Of a stretch of 64,000 bases of DNA, positions 1 through 12,129 are shown one piece after another. Below the pieces are notes generated by a model that saw nothing but the letters and a program-made list of their open reading frames with translations, searched no databases and was not told where the DNA came from. Origin of the DNA: Onchocerca lupi (Eukaryota; Nematoda; Chromadorea; Rhabditida; Onchocercidae); contig JAOVVO010000092.1 in the NCBI GenBank assembly GCA_028564675.1, positions 107,841 to 171,840 of the forward strand, read 5' to 3'. How positions within the stretch are numbered: the first letter of the stretch is position 1; every line of letters begins with the position of its first letter. The position numbers and the translations under genes are program-made.

Positions 1-215
1 GGCTTTATTGAGATGTAAAAATAGAACAAAAGATACTAAATTTCTTAAGGTTTCGGAGAAACCGAAAAACATCGTTTGTCAGATCAACTTCATCAAAATC
101 AGGTGCCCCTTTGTGCAGGTTAATTCATGAAAAATCTGCTCTATAGATGCATTCCTAAACCATTAAATTACTTTGATTTATTCTAATGAAAGTTTGACAA
201 AAAAGTAATACATAC

Positions 216-2590
216 TAGATTGCCATTCGTGGAAATGTGCAACGACTAAACTGTGATAACCAGAATTTTTGTATGAATCCAAAAAATGTTTCAGGAAAAT
301 AGCAACCATGAAACCAAGAATCACTGCATCATTTGATTCGATATCCTCATGTGGTACTCCAATTTGACATCTGAAATTGCAGCTAGAAAATAAGTGATAA
401 ATAAAAAGAAAGATCTGCATCAAATCAATCAAAGAAAACGGAAAAATAAAATTATCCAAAGAAATGTCAATATGCAAGAAAAAAATTTCGATTAAATATA
501 AGAAATTTGTGTGTGAGAAAGAATTGAAGAAAAGAGAAAAAAAGATTATTCATTTCGATGTCTTGTTGAATTTATTTCAAATTCTTTGAGCATTTGGCTT
601 TGCAGAAAGAGAAAGAGAATCTACTGATCGAGATTCATTTCTTTGGTTAGTATACGTACGAAATTGTGCCTAAGAACATCAGTATTTTATGTACTTCTTT
701 ATCCTCTCTCTCTCTCAAAAAAAAAACTTTCAATAGGAAAAAATTTATCATTTATCAAAATATGCAACTTTCAACAACGTTTCGTCTTCTATCTATCAAT
801 GCAGCCTAACCTTTCGAATAGTTCATGCTTCCACTCGTTCATTTTCACAGATCCAGAACCCAAATCAAACAGCACCACTTTTGGATAGCCATCAACCAGC
901 CATCGTCCATAAAGTGTCTAAAAATTCTTTTCTGGGGTAAAATAAATTAGTCGAAAGAAATCCATTTCCTGATTAAAAAAATCCTGATTACAGGAAATCA
1001 GGAAATATTTCCTGATTACGACACTTGTCTAAAACCGTACCTGAAGAATATCACATTGTTTACCTTGAAACCATCTTCCTTCATTTTGTGAATAGCTGTT
1101 GCAATGTGGCGACTTTCAGGTGCAATTTGTTCAACTTCTAATTGCCATTTTCCTTCACGTAATGGGCCTAACATGCAGTACTGATCACCGTACTCTTCCG
1201 TACTTATCGCTGCTTTGCTGCGTAATACCGTATAAATGCCACCAACCTGAAATACACCAATGATTCAGGATAATGAGATAAATTTTTTGAAAACACTCAT
1301 CTGAAGCTTGAATTAGATCGAAGATTATGGTTTAGTGGGCAAGTAAATCTAGATCTTCTTTCAAAATTTCGCAAATTATTTAAAAATGGGAAAATTTTTA
1401 GTTAAGAGTGGGATTTTAGAGATAATCTGGAGAACGTGAAGAAGCATTCTTAAATGAAAGTTAACGCTTTTCAATAGTTGCGCATTAATGCAAATCAATG
1501 CGATCTCAATATTAATTGCATTTTCTTTCTTTTTTTTGCAAGCAGTTGTGGGAAAAAAATGATTTGTTAATTCACTATTCTAATTTTTATTAAAAATGAT
1601 CAAACTAGAAGAATTCGCTGATTTGTTAGTAATTTATTACTCACAAATTCCGTTCACTTATCAGTATAACTTTTTTTCCATCCGAAAAATCACACCAGTA
1701 TCGGTTGCAATCATGTTGATAGTTTTGAACTGATAACTTAATCAGTGAGTGCATATCATTCCCAAACTACTATCAACAATCTTTTCTTTTGGCAATCTAT
1801 TCCAGTTATGAAGCCTATGGTAACATGCAAAACTCCGAGATGATGCATCCTACTGAAAACTTCGACAGCTCAGAAGTTCTGGAATTATTCGGCTGTGAAA
1901 TGGGTTTGATTGCTAGCGCTCCTTACTTTGCCTCTTCACTCTGCAGTTTTAGTATAACTTTTGTTTGTGGATCTTTAATCTGTTTTAAAAATGGCCACTT
2001 TCCATCTTTATTTCTCAGTATGATATCTTATGAATTCAAAAATATGATGGGCCTCAATTTAGTGGAACCAAGAATTTAATTTAATTTAACCAAGAGTTTT
2101 TTAATTTCTTAGTTTTTAATTTACTCCGGCAATTTTTATCAATCTTCAATTCTTCTCATTCGAATAGCAATCAACAAAAAATTATAATTGAATTCGCGCT
2201 ATCCTTAATCACTGATTCTTGATCTTCTCATAAAGAATAAAAGATTCATACGCATGAGAAAATTCATTGCCAAAGTTTTATTGCTTAACTTCTAACGTTT
2301 TTTTAAATTTAAAATTGTAATTGAATTAAAAATTTCAGTTAGGAATGAAGTTAATAGCGAAAAGTGATTTTTATCTGAGAAGCCTAAGCAGATCTATCGG
2401 AGTTGATTTGCAAATTCCATACCTTATTGGCAACTTCCCAGGAACATTCGAAAACACTACGTCCTTCACGTCGTGCAGTTTGACCTGCATCCATGCGGAT
2501 CAATTTCGATTGATCTAAGTTCATCCCAGCCAATGTCATCTCAATTTTCGATCTTGACAACGACCGCAGCATATGTCCTCGTTCAGTCAT
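216..2590 (-). CDS. gsy-1: Glycogen synthase, N-terminal exons (partial)
   Basis: Transfers glucose from UDP-glucose to growing glycogen in the cytosol (glycosyltransferase family 3, eukaryotic type). Four exons join in phase: 2423-2590, 1064-1246, 811-917 and 216-370, about 204 codons. The first two exons join across WEVANK/VGGIYTV, the family hallmark at the start of the catalytic domain. Later landmarks are EEYGDQYCMLGP, LYGRWLVDG, VVLFDLGS and, in the fourth exon, NDAVILGF and VVAHFHEW. The start ATG at 2590 lies 15 bases downstream of a TTTTAG acceptor that could take a spliced leader or end a 5' UTR intron. The rest of the enzyme lies left of the window; bases 1-215 look intronic. The N-terminal 50 residues are basic and differ from the vertebrate enzymes, as is usual. 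The family call is near certain; the symbol follows C. elegans naming. Confidence 0.93.
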
Positions 2591-5500
2591 CTTTACGACA
2601 AAACCTAAAAGCATTAAATTCGAACAATATGATGTATACTTCTTATTGTCACAACAAACACAGGCAGGTCAAGCAAAATTTTCGGTCAAATTCAAATCAT
2701 TCATTTTTAGAAATTCGAAAAAAGAAAATATTGTGAAGCTGCCGTATTGGTCACTTTGAAACTCCGATCGAGCAGGTAATTTCTGAAATTTATATTAATC
2801 ACTTGAAATGACATCTTTTAGTCAATGTCATCTCAAGTGATCATCACAAGCATTGGGCCATCAGACCTTTTGCATTGACTGAAAAATTGTCATTTTGAAT
2901 GATTAATATTTTTAGCTCATTCGTGCTCTTTTCTTCTTGACAAAACGAAGGTCAGAAATCCAAAATCTACTTTCATTTGATTTCAATAATAAATCGCCAA
3001 TCGTAAAACGAAATTAAAGATGAATTTTTGCGAGAATTCATAGGACATTTGTTGTTGCTATTATTCGTTTGAACGGAAATTAAGAAGAGAACAGAACTTA
3101 TTTGTTCTAAAGAGCATTCTCTCTAAAATAATCAAAACTTGCTCAAAATTGTGATTTCAATCCAATTGAACTTGGAATTATGAAATGCAAGATGGCAAAT
3201 AATTGCAATCGTTTAAGGTGAAACACAAACATACACATAAAAAACACTCGCGGGGTGCGTTCTTTTTTTAATTTTTTTTTTTTTGTTTCGTCTTAAACAA
3301 ATAAAAAATATTTTTGCAAAATAACAAAATGATTATAGACTGATTATAGCCATTCAATCTCTTTAACATGTTTCAGTAACAAGCAAAAGTGTCATTTTGC
3401 GTCATTTTGCGAAAGCGCTTTTTGTTATTTCGTAAGAATTATTCGCTCTTTCAACTTCTACATTATGCTTTGAAGATAGAAATTGTTGCAAATTAAACAA
3501 ACGTTCACAAAATAATTCACTTCTTTTAAATGAAAATTTTTTTTTATTAATTTTAAATTTCCCAAGTTTTAATGAGAGCAAGTTACTTAAAAATAAATTA
3601 TTTTTCTCTCGTCCAAACTGTGTTCTGCTTGTTTTTCTTGAAGGCTCGATTCTTGACATTTTTCTCAAACAAAATTTGAAACTTTGAGCGTTTAGAAGTT
3701 TTCGAAAACTATGTTTTTAAATTTGCTTTTCCGTTTTATTTCTTAAAGAAATACTCTATATTTAATTGCTACATATTGTTCTGACAACTTAAGTTTTTGA
3801 AGTTCTGTTGCGTTTGAAATTCTTTTATGCTTCTTTTATCATTTGAAATGAGTTCAACATTTTTAAACCGTAAAATGTTGCTAAAATATGGAATATTAGC
3901 AGTCAAACCAAAAAATGTTTGTAATTACTGAAATTAAAATGATAATGAGCAAAGTTTGAAAATTGAAAAATCATTCATGAATAAAAAAATTATTTTGATT
4001 TAATGACAAGGAAATGCAGTTAGTTCGTTCATATTTGGTGGCAATTTTGGAAGAGAAAAGTGAATTAAGGAAAAAAATTTCTAATTTGGGATATGCTAAT
4101 AATTTGTAGTTATTTAATTAAACTGAAATTAAATAAATGACCATAAATTATTAAGTCAAGAGAAGTCAGTTATAAGTGCAGCACAAAGTTGCTTTATTCT
4201 GCGCAAAGTTTGTTAAGCTGTTTCATAGATAAAATGTTTTGTAATCAGAACTATTGATAAAAACTGCACATTTCGACGTAATAGATATATCTCTAAATGC
4301 CCAGTTTATCCATAATATCAACATAAGCTAAGATTTATTATACATAATCTTATGATGCCTTTGCTTTGCCTTTCAGTTTTTTAAAATTCAGATTAGATCA
4401 GAATTGCTTAATTGAAAGTCTAAAAATCATTTTCTTATTCAAATTTAATTGCTAAACTTAAATCTATCGATTGAATCCACTAAAAAAATTTACAAATATA
4501 AGGAGGAAAATATTTCGTATACAATAATGTTTTATGGAATATCTGAAATTCTTGAGTGGTCAATAAATTGTTGTTATGATTTTAATAAGTGACAAAGTAA
4601 ATCGTTATTTTTCGGTTTTTTTTTTTTCTATTATAAAAAAATTCGTTAATTACGAAATGACTGAAAAAATTTTTAAAAGAAACCAGAAATTAAAGTTATT
4701 AATCTTGAGATAAAATTATCACTTATATTGAAAATCAAAACTTTTTTTTAGCATAAAAAGAGAAGTATTATTGGATAAAAAGAAATTGGGATGAATTGAA
4801 CGGAATGCTTATGGAAATTTTTTCAATTTTTTAAATTAATTAAGAAATAATTTGCTTCTGGTAAGAAGCAACAAAAAAGAAATTATTGTTTATGGATCTT
4901 CTTGGCCAGCATTAAGAAGAATTATACGATACATTTACGATTTCCGTCAAGAAACGAACATCATATAGAACAGATTTCAGTACTGATCTCGAAAATAGCT
5001 TCTCTTTTCTTTCTTAGAGCATCCGAAAAAAATGAAATCATTCAACCTGAGAATGATAATATGATGCCTTGGGCAAGTAGTGAAGTCGAAAAGTCTGGAA
5101 TAGATTAATCTAAATGACCAAAGTCCGGAAAAAATATTTTCTCAATCCGGTAGTATTTTGATGACACTGACAGCAATATAATGAAAATTACTGAATATTT
5201 GACAGCGAGTTATGAAAAATGCTAATGTCTTCAATGATTAATTAAAATAGTTTTTAGCAATCCATTTTAGACAATCTTTCAATTGTAATATTTTTAGCAA
5301 GAAGAGTATTTGATGAATATGTTATTAAGTCAAGAACTCTCATCTTTTCGCGTTTGCATGAATGAAACAGTTCATATTTCTTTCCGTCAGCGATTACTGC
5401 GACTATTTCTCCGAACGTTTTTACGGCTCGTTCCTAAACTTCTCTCATTATCATCACAAAATTCAAAAAAGAACAGCTAAAATTGAAAGTCACATTGGAA

Positions 5501-5750
5501 ATGAAGTAAAGAAGCGACTATCTGCGAATCTTTTGACACTTGTGAGGTTAATGATTATTCCGCTTATTAATTTGAACGACTCTTAAGGCGATGAATAGAG
5601 AAAGAAGAGAAATGATAAAAGCATGATTAGTATGATAATGAAGTTTTAAAAAGGGAAGGAACAGAAACGAATGGAAGTGATGGCAGTGATAGAAAACACC
5701 GCCATCATTACAATTCTTCCTCCTCCTTCCATCATCGTTTATACAGACAG

Positions 5751-5783
5751 GTGTGTGTGTGTGTGTGTGTGTATGTGTGTGTT
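5751..5783. repeat. GT/TG microsatellite
   Basis: An interrupted run of TG dinucleotides of about 33 bases with one TA interruption. It creates a false Cys/Val-rich ORF on the plus strand. Likely length-polymorphic. Confidence 0.9.
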
Positions 5784-6918
5784 CTGTGTATCCGTGGTTG
5801 TGATGAATGACAGTCTAGTTGGATTCAAAAAAGATAGCCGAGTCCATCTATCACCAACGATCAATAAATCTAGTTTTTCCGCTTTCACTTTGGAATCGAA
5901 ATTTTGAGGCTTTTTACTGATAATTGTTTCGCATCATATCAACGCTAGCTCCATCTCACACATATATGTCTCTGCAATTCGAATCAGTTACTTTAGCATT
6001 TTGTTTTGTCAGCTGAAATCATTCTTTTGTACACTAATCAATCTGCTTTCATTCGTTTTCGCTTTTTTGTCATTAATCAATAGTCATTTCACGTGTGATA
6101 TATTCATTTCTGGAAAATTATGAACAAATTGATTCCTTTTTCATCCAAATTTTTGGCATCCAAAAATAATTTCCTTCCGAAAAAATATTCTTCAGAATTT
6201 CAATCACTTTTGAGAGAAATAAAGTAGGAAAGGTTATGAATTCCTATCAACATACTACAATTCATTCTAAAAATTCGTCAATGTTTTTCAGACAATTCAT
6301 TTAAATATAAGGGATGAGCCCATCCGGCATATGATCTTTTCGAATAATACACAAATCGACTATTCATCTTGGTCCATCCAAAGAACCATTCCTCGGAATT
6401 ATGGAATATATCAGATATCAAGTGGTTTTATCTCTGCACTGCCATCATATCACAAAGTTTCTTCCACAGTCCATATCGACTTCGATTTGTGAGGAAAAAT
6501 TTAGACGAAGAATGTGATAATCAGACTGTCAACAATTTGAGCTGCATGATTGCACTGATCAGTTCTGCGGGCAAAAATACACTAAAGCTTCGATCATTTT
6601 TGCTTCGTTTTTACTGATGATCTTTGATCGCTATAAAAAGTGCAAACTTTCTTGTTTTTTACTTCATTTTGTTTTGCACACATGTGAATCTACTTGCTAA
6701 GGAACTCCACATATGTGGCACTCGTAATGCATTATGTTTTATTTCTCTTTAAAATTGAGAGATCAATTTTCGTTCCAAACATTGTCGTCACAATTGAAAA
6801 GCCAAAGTGAAAGGAACTGAAAGCACTTAAAGCGTGCTGCTCACAGCTTTATGTAAAATGCATATCACTTTTTGCTAGAAGTCTAAATATTTTGCCGTGC
6901 AGTCGGATGACGTGAATT

Positions 6919-6993
6919 AAGTGAAATGATTTGAAGACCAATTGTTGGCCTGAAAGTGCCGAAATATATTAGTTACCATTAAAACATATGGCA
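6919..6993 (+). repeat. Copy A of a 75-bp direct repeat
   Basis: Near-identical to 7241-7315 in the same orientation, with strongest identity across the core CCAATTGTTGG, then tgaaagtgccgaaata. The core is itself a small palindrome. No terminal inverted repeats were recognised; a fragment of a dispersed repeat is most likely. Confidence 0.7.
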
Positions 6994-7238
6994 ATAGTGT
7001 GCAGTAAGCAAACTGGATGAATTAGTGATTTCAGAATAGAAAAGTTCAGATTAAGTATTAGATAAAGCAGGCACTGATGAATCCCAGAAGATGCAGGAGA
7101 AAGAATAAAAAATGAAAAGCAGAATTTAGAAAAGAAATGGAGGATTGTGTTTGGCTTACTGCTTCGAATTCAATAAAAGCATCAAACAAATATATGAAAG
7201 AAAAGTTATGTTTGGGTTTCCCTCTACTAGCCTTCTTT

Positions 7239-7724
7239 TTAAGTGACATGATTTGGAGGCCAATTGTTGGCCTGAAAGTGCCGAAATACATTGGGCATCA
7301 TTAACACATATGGCTCCCAAAAATACAATATAAGAAGTCCAAAAAAATTAACTTTTTTCTTTTTTTTTAATAGAGTTTCCGAAGATCTTACATTGTTAAA
7401 TAATAAAAAAAAAAAGAAAAAATACCTAAGCCTAAGCAAGCAAACACAGTCCTCCACATTTCTTTGATTGGTCAGAAGAAGAAAAATTATGAACATAAAT
7501 TCAGTTAATTTGTGACAATTCTTCAGAGTAGGTTCTTTAGGTTTCCTTTTTCCGTAAAAGAAGATACCAGGTTGTCCATAAATTCCATTGAAATTAAGTA
7601 CATCATGTAGTGCGAAAGTATGGACAATATATCCTAATTTGGTAGTCAGTGATCGATTCGACAATCGATGAAAATCTTCTTGATCGACTATTCCATCATT
7701 AATCGAGCATTCTAGATTCAACAC
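7239..7724 (-). CDS. Doubtful 161-codon hypothetical ORF
   Basis: Single open frame from ATG. The first 75 codons look protein-like in composition (for example GYIVHTFALHD and NFNGIYGQPGIFF), while the middle is a run of Phe/Leu and Lys from homopolymers and the end lies in the 75-bp repeat. I recognise no family and see no clear splice sites. It could be a lineage-specific gene, one exon of something larger, a decayed transposon fragment, or chance. Confidence 0.2.
   Translation of the reverse strand: MLNLECSINDGIVDQEDFHRLSNRSLTTKLGYIVHTFALHDVLNFNGIYGQPGIFFYGKRKPKEPTLKNCHKLTEFMFIIFLLLTNQRNVEDCVCLLRLRYFFFFFLLFNNVRSSETLLKKKKKVNFFGLLILYFWEPYVLMMPNVFRHFQANNWPPNHVT
7241..7315 (+). repeat. Copy B of a 75-bp direct repeat
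   Basis: Second copy of the repeat at 6919-6993, separated from it by about 250 bp. It overlaps the 3' end of the minus-strand ORF at 7239-7724, so the last codons of that ORF are repeat-derived. Confidence 0.7.
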
Positions 7725-7781
7725 TCATTTTAAGTAAATAGTGGACTAGATGATATGGGTTATCATTTGAACTATTCAAAT

Positions 7782-7913
7782 AATCACCACATAATTCATT
7801 GATTAAATTCTTTTAAAAGTAAATTCCTTTTTTTTTTTCGCAATCACCACATAATTCATTGATTAAATTCTTTTAAAAGTCAATTTCCTTTTTTTTTTTT
7901 TCGCAATCACCAC
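7782..7913. repeat. 60-bp tandem duplication (two full units, partial third)
   Basis: Unit 1 is 7782-7841 and unit 2 is 7842-7904; both begin AATCACCACATAATTCATTG and end in a T-run followed by CGC. A third partial unit of nine bases follows at 7905. The units differ mainly in the length of the T-run, pointing to a recent duplication. Confidence 0.9.
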
Positions 7914-8436
7914 ACGACCTGAATTAAATCACCTTCTGCGATACGTCAGTCTCTCCTCTTCTCTCGCTTTCAGAAATGATTGGAGCCAAATCGTCTCGTC
8001 TAACTTCCATTTCGTTAAATTACATTCTATTAATTCAATTGGACACTGTGAGACAATGATTTCCTATTTCGTTGCATACTTTTTGATAGCGATAAGTGCA
8101 TTGACTTGATTTTATACTTTCTTTCACGTTAAGCAAAATTTTCACGTGTTGCTTAGCTTGAATCTATTTTTGATTGAACTTTGATGATGCAAATTTATTG
8201 CAGGACATTAATGATTATGTCGTGTCTGTGTGTGTGTTTTTTCTTTTGACATTTTGCATAGCAACTTTCTACAAATTCACTCTTTTGAATGAAATTAATC
8301 TCTTAAATTGTCTGGAAGTTTTCGAGCCAAACCATTCATCGACTTGTTCTCTTGGCATGCGCTCACTTTTCCGCAAAATTTACCTTCATTGCTGTTATTC
8401 GATCTATTCCAACTGCCTTCAGAAATTATCTCTGTA

Positions 8437-8445
8437 ATTTTTAGA
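8437..8445 (+). promoter_or_regulatory. Probable spliced-leader (trans-splice) acceptor for aminoacylase
   Basis: ATTTTTAG ends one base before the start ATG at 8446. An acceptor immediately before the initiator with no matching upstream donor exon is the usual arrangement for spliced-leader addition in nematodes. The reading frame stays open upstream, so this site, not a stop codon, decides the start. Confidence 0.6.
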
Positions 8446-11400
8446 ATGAATGCTGCGCCAATGACACCAGAAAAAGAAGACATTGCGGTGCGACATTTCC
8501 GGGAATATTTACGCATCAATACAGCACATCCAAATCCGGATTATGGTAGGAAATGTTTGTTCGAAAACAATATACTGTTTCCTTTCGGCTAATTGTACTT
8601 TTGATTCCCAATATTTATTCGAGATTTTTTTTCTAATAATCGGAAGATTTTTATTAGGAGTTTTTATTCATCCTTTCATTTCAATTCATTATGCCATTCC
8701 AGTTTACAACATTTATCACATAGTTTTTTCCAAAAAAATTTTTATAATTGTAAGATTTTGTTGGTTAAGACTGCTTTATTTTGTTTTATTTTTTCATTTC
8801 AAAGTTAAAAAGTTCTAATCTCTAAAATGTAATCATTTGTTCACTTAACAATTATGAATCTCACAAAATGAAACGATATCACCTTTTTCATTTTATCTGT
8901 TGTCCATTCCCGTATTGATTAATCTACTTATTTCTTCGAATTCTGAATTTTCTGCAGGAGCATTTTGAAATACAAATCACATCGTGTTTTGCTGCTTTTG
9001 AATTTTATGCTGAAATGAATTTACTGGAAATTTTCATATTTTTTGTATTTTGAAAAGGGGAGTTCCGTAGATTTTACAAAAAACTTTCAGAAAAATGTAC
9101 CAAATTTTTATTCGATTTGGCAGATGGATTGAATTTCGAACGATCCATTCATGAGGTTTGTTGATTTTTAAAATATTACTGTACATGAAACAAAAATCTC
9201 AAAATTAATACTGGAAGAATACAATGAACAACATTTAACAAATGTTAAATTCGGTAAACAGCTTGAATGAATGTTTTGTTGAAATACATTTATTTATCAT
9301 CCATCATACTGCATTAATAATTCACAGTTCTGGACATTATTTCTTAGACATTTGCAGCAGCTAAGATGCTATAAAAGATAGGGCTTTTGTGAGCCATTCT
9401 GTTTTTCGCGGAGAAAATTTAAAATCAATGTATGCGACATGCATTAGAAGTTCTGGTTTGTCAAGTATGTCCCAATGGTCCTGTGTATTGGAATTAAACA
9501 TTTCAAGACTGATAAATGATAAATGTTTTTCAGTGTGTACAGGGCAAGCCATTTGTTATCATGACCTTACGAGGACGCGATGAATCGCTTCCATCTCTAA
9601 TGCTTTATTCACATACCGATGTTGTCCCCACACCCGACAAGGTCAGAAATGGTTTTTCTTTGCAAGGAAGAGAGAGATGTGATGAATTTGTGCCCATTTC
9701 AGAAGTTTGCCGACTTCTGAAATGGGTTTTGGCAAGAATGCCATTATTTTAATTCTGAATTCTATGCAGGAATGCTGGAAGTTCGATCCTTATGCTGGAA
9801 TAAAAGATATTGATGGGAAAATTTATGGTCGTGGTGCTCAAGACATGAAATCTGTTGGTATTCAGTATATTGAAGCACTGCGACGCTTATTGAAGAATGG
9901 CCAACGAAACTTTTTACGAACAATACACATTGTATGGGGTCCAGGTTTGCTCTCGCTCTTAATCTTTGATTTCGTTTCATTTGCTCAGGAAAATAAACAA
10001 GCGAAAAATTTCAGATGAAGAAATAGGTGGTGAAGATGGAATGGAAAAATTTGCAAAAAGTGAAGTATTCACAAAGTTGAATGTCGCTTTTGTCCTGGAT
10101 GAAGGATTGCCTACAGAAGAGGAACCCTTCAAAGTATATTATGCTGAAAGATGCCCATGGTGTATGCTTTGCAGCTATTTCCTGATATCATTTATTTTAA
10201 GCATTTTAAAATCGGGTAATTACTGATAGTTAATTTGAAGCTAATTGTAATTGAAAGTTAAGAAAATTCAACACTAATATTGCTTTTTGAAGGGATTGTT
10301 GTAAGTTGCAAAGGCGTGGCAGGACACGGTTCTCAGTTAGTCGAAAATACTGCAAGTGAAAAAATGGTAAAATGCTTAGTTTTCTTTTCTTCTTTCTTTC
10401 TTAGTTATTACTATTGTTCGTAAAATAATTTATATTTAAGAGGTTTATTTATTTTTTTCTTCTTGAAAACTTAACTCACTTTTCATTTTTACATGATGTT
10501 AAAATTGTTATTCTTTATAATTTAATTATGTCGATGATTTTGCTTAAGGTAATGTTTTGATCATTTATTAGATGCATTTCTTCAGCAAAGAATAATCAAC
10601 AGTTTTATGAAGTTCAGGGAAGAACAAAAAAGGCTACTTCAGATGAACAATGAGTTGAGCCCATCTAGTGTGATTTCTGTCAACTTGACAAAGATTGAGG
10701 TACTTCTATACTAATTTTTATCATATAGTTACGATCATCATCAGTATCGTGCTAAGTTGGACTTTTGTATCAAGTATAATATGGTGCGATAAACAAATTT
10801 ATAGGACATATAATCCATTAATTTTAATTCATAAAATAGGAAGCGTTTATTTCTATCATTAATGAATTTTATTTTCTTTACAAACATAATCTTGTAATGA
10901 ATTGAAACGAACAAACTATTTGAAAGAAAACGTTCAGAGAAAAAATTTGTTGAGCAAAATTTTAGGGTGGGGTTCAAACGAATGTGCTGCCGACTGAAAT
11001 CAAAATATGTAAGTTTCATTTTAAATCTTTTCGTAGTACCTAGCAGGTAGTCACCAATTTCCTGGAACAAATGAGCACATTAACTAGATTTCCATGTTTC
11101 TCGATTTAGGATATATACGACACAACTATCATACAGAAATCTTATGTTTTTTTAAATTGTCTATGTGATTCATTCGTTAAGCAGTTAATGGTTATCCACC
11201 CCTATAATTTATCTCAACTACTGGTTTTATTTTTAGGGTTCGATCTTCGAGTACCACCAATGCACAACTTTGAGGTTGAATAATCATTTCGATGCATAGT
11301 AGTTCGAATTTTGTTCATTTAAAGAGCTTGATTAGGGGCGCAAAAATTTGGCTATCTTTATCATTACTGAAGTAAACTGTTATCAAATCCATTTGCAGGA

Positions 11401-12129
11401 ATTGGAAAGTCAAATCAGTAAGTGGTGCACGGATGCAGGCAATGATGTGACGTACAGTTTTACAAAGGTATATAAAAGCATTTACTGTTGTATATCAGCA
11501 CTTCATTCAAGTATTTCAGTGTAATTGATGTATTTTTAAATTTCCTCTTTCGAATTCCTATTACTTCAGAATACAAGAATCAAGGCAATGACTCCAATAA
11601 CAGATGACGATCCTTGGTGGCTTGCATTCTCATCAGTTTTCAAACAGTTGTATGTTTTTACGATTTAGTCATTCAAAAATCATTTTGACTCTCTGTTAAA
11701 CAGTAATAAGAGTATCTCTCTTTGTCTTTTTTGTTATTAATTTCAATAATTTTTTGCTAAGAACTTACCCAATATCAGTGGATATCTTTCCGGGATCAAC
11801 CGATTCTCGTTTTCTGAGACAGGTTTGTTAATTTCATTTTTTCATATCTTACTTTAAACTCATGTTAATTTCTCTTTTTTTTGAGATGACAAATTTTGGA
11901 TTTATTTCTACTAATATAAATTTTTATCACTGGATTTATCTTGATGAATATATATACATGCAAGCAATATCTTTTTTAGAAAGGAATACGGTCGATCGGT
12001 TTTAGTCCAATCAATAAAATGCCTTTACTACTTCATGCTCATAATGAATACATTACCGAGGAATGTTTTTTAAAAGGCATTGCAATTTATGAAAAATTAA
12101 TCGAGGAATTAGCTAATTTACCTGGATAG
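8446..12129 (+). CDS. Aminoacylase-1 (N-acyl-L-amino-acid amidohydrolase, peptidase M20 family)
   Basis: Hydrolyses N-acetylated amino acids to acetate and free amino acid in the cytosol as a zinc homodimer. Thirteen exons in consistent phase: 8446-8545, 9091-9155, 9534-9641, 9770-9944, 10015-10161, 10293-10366, 10586-10699, 10966-11008, 11237-11274, 11399-11467, 11570-11649, 11762-11822, 11980-12129. They encode 407 residues, matching the roughly 408 of vertebrate ACY1. Metal and catalytic motifs are present: SHTDVVP (His82, Asp84), GRGAQDMK (Asp116), PDEEIGG (catalytic Glu about 151) and LLHAHNE near the C-terminus. The dimerisation-domain region reads CKGVAGHGSQ. The third donor is GTCAGA rather than GTAAG-like. 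A likely poly(A) signal AATAAA lies near 12495. C. elegans has several ACY1 paralogues, so strict orthology is not assigned. Confidence 0.95.
9693..9726. repeat. Perfect 14-bp intronic hairpin containing an acceptor-like motif
   Basis: Arms 9693-9706 (CCCATTTCAGAAGT) and 9713-9726 are exact reverse complements around a 6-base loop, in the third intron of the aminoacylase gene. The left arm carries a TTTCAG motif identical to a real splice acceptor; the true acceptor is at 9769. Confidence 0.9.

Larger units (their letters stand above)
2591..8436. other. Gene-poor intergenic region between glycogen synthase and aminoacylase
   Basis: This AT-rich stretch between two divergent genes holds the upstream regions of both. 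I see no ORF with family features. The open frames at 4902-5108 and 5362-5586 have no homology I recognise and no convincing splice partners. Repeats found here (GT microsatellite, a 75-bp repeat pair and a 60-bp tandem duplication) and a 161-codon minus-strand ORF are listed separately. Confidence 0.6.

Noticed and set aside
1..175. Further glycogen synthase exon at the left edge
   Set aside because: The open minus frame (NLHKGAPDFDEVDL) does not match the expected next segment of the enzyme; it is treated as intron.
5671..5907. 78-codon ORF with Val/Cys run
   Set aside because: Created by the GT microsatellite.
8943..8990. Candidate second exon of aminoacylase after TTCTGCAG at about 8958
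   Set aside because: It reads into TGA within four codons in the required phase; the exon at 9091 matches the family and phase.
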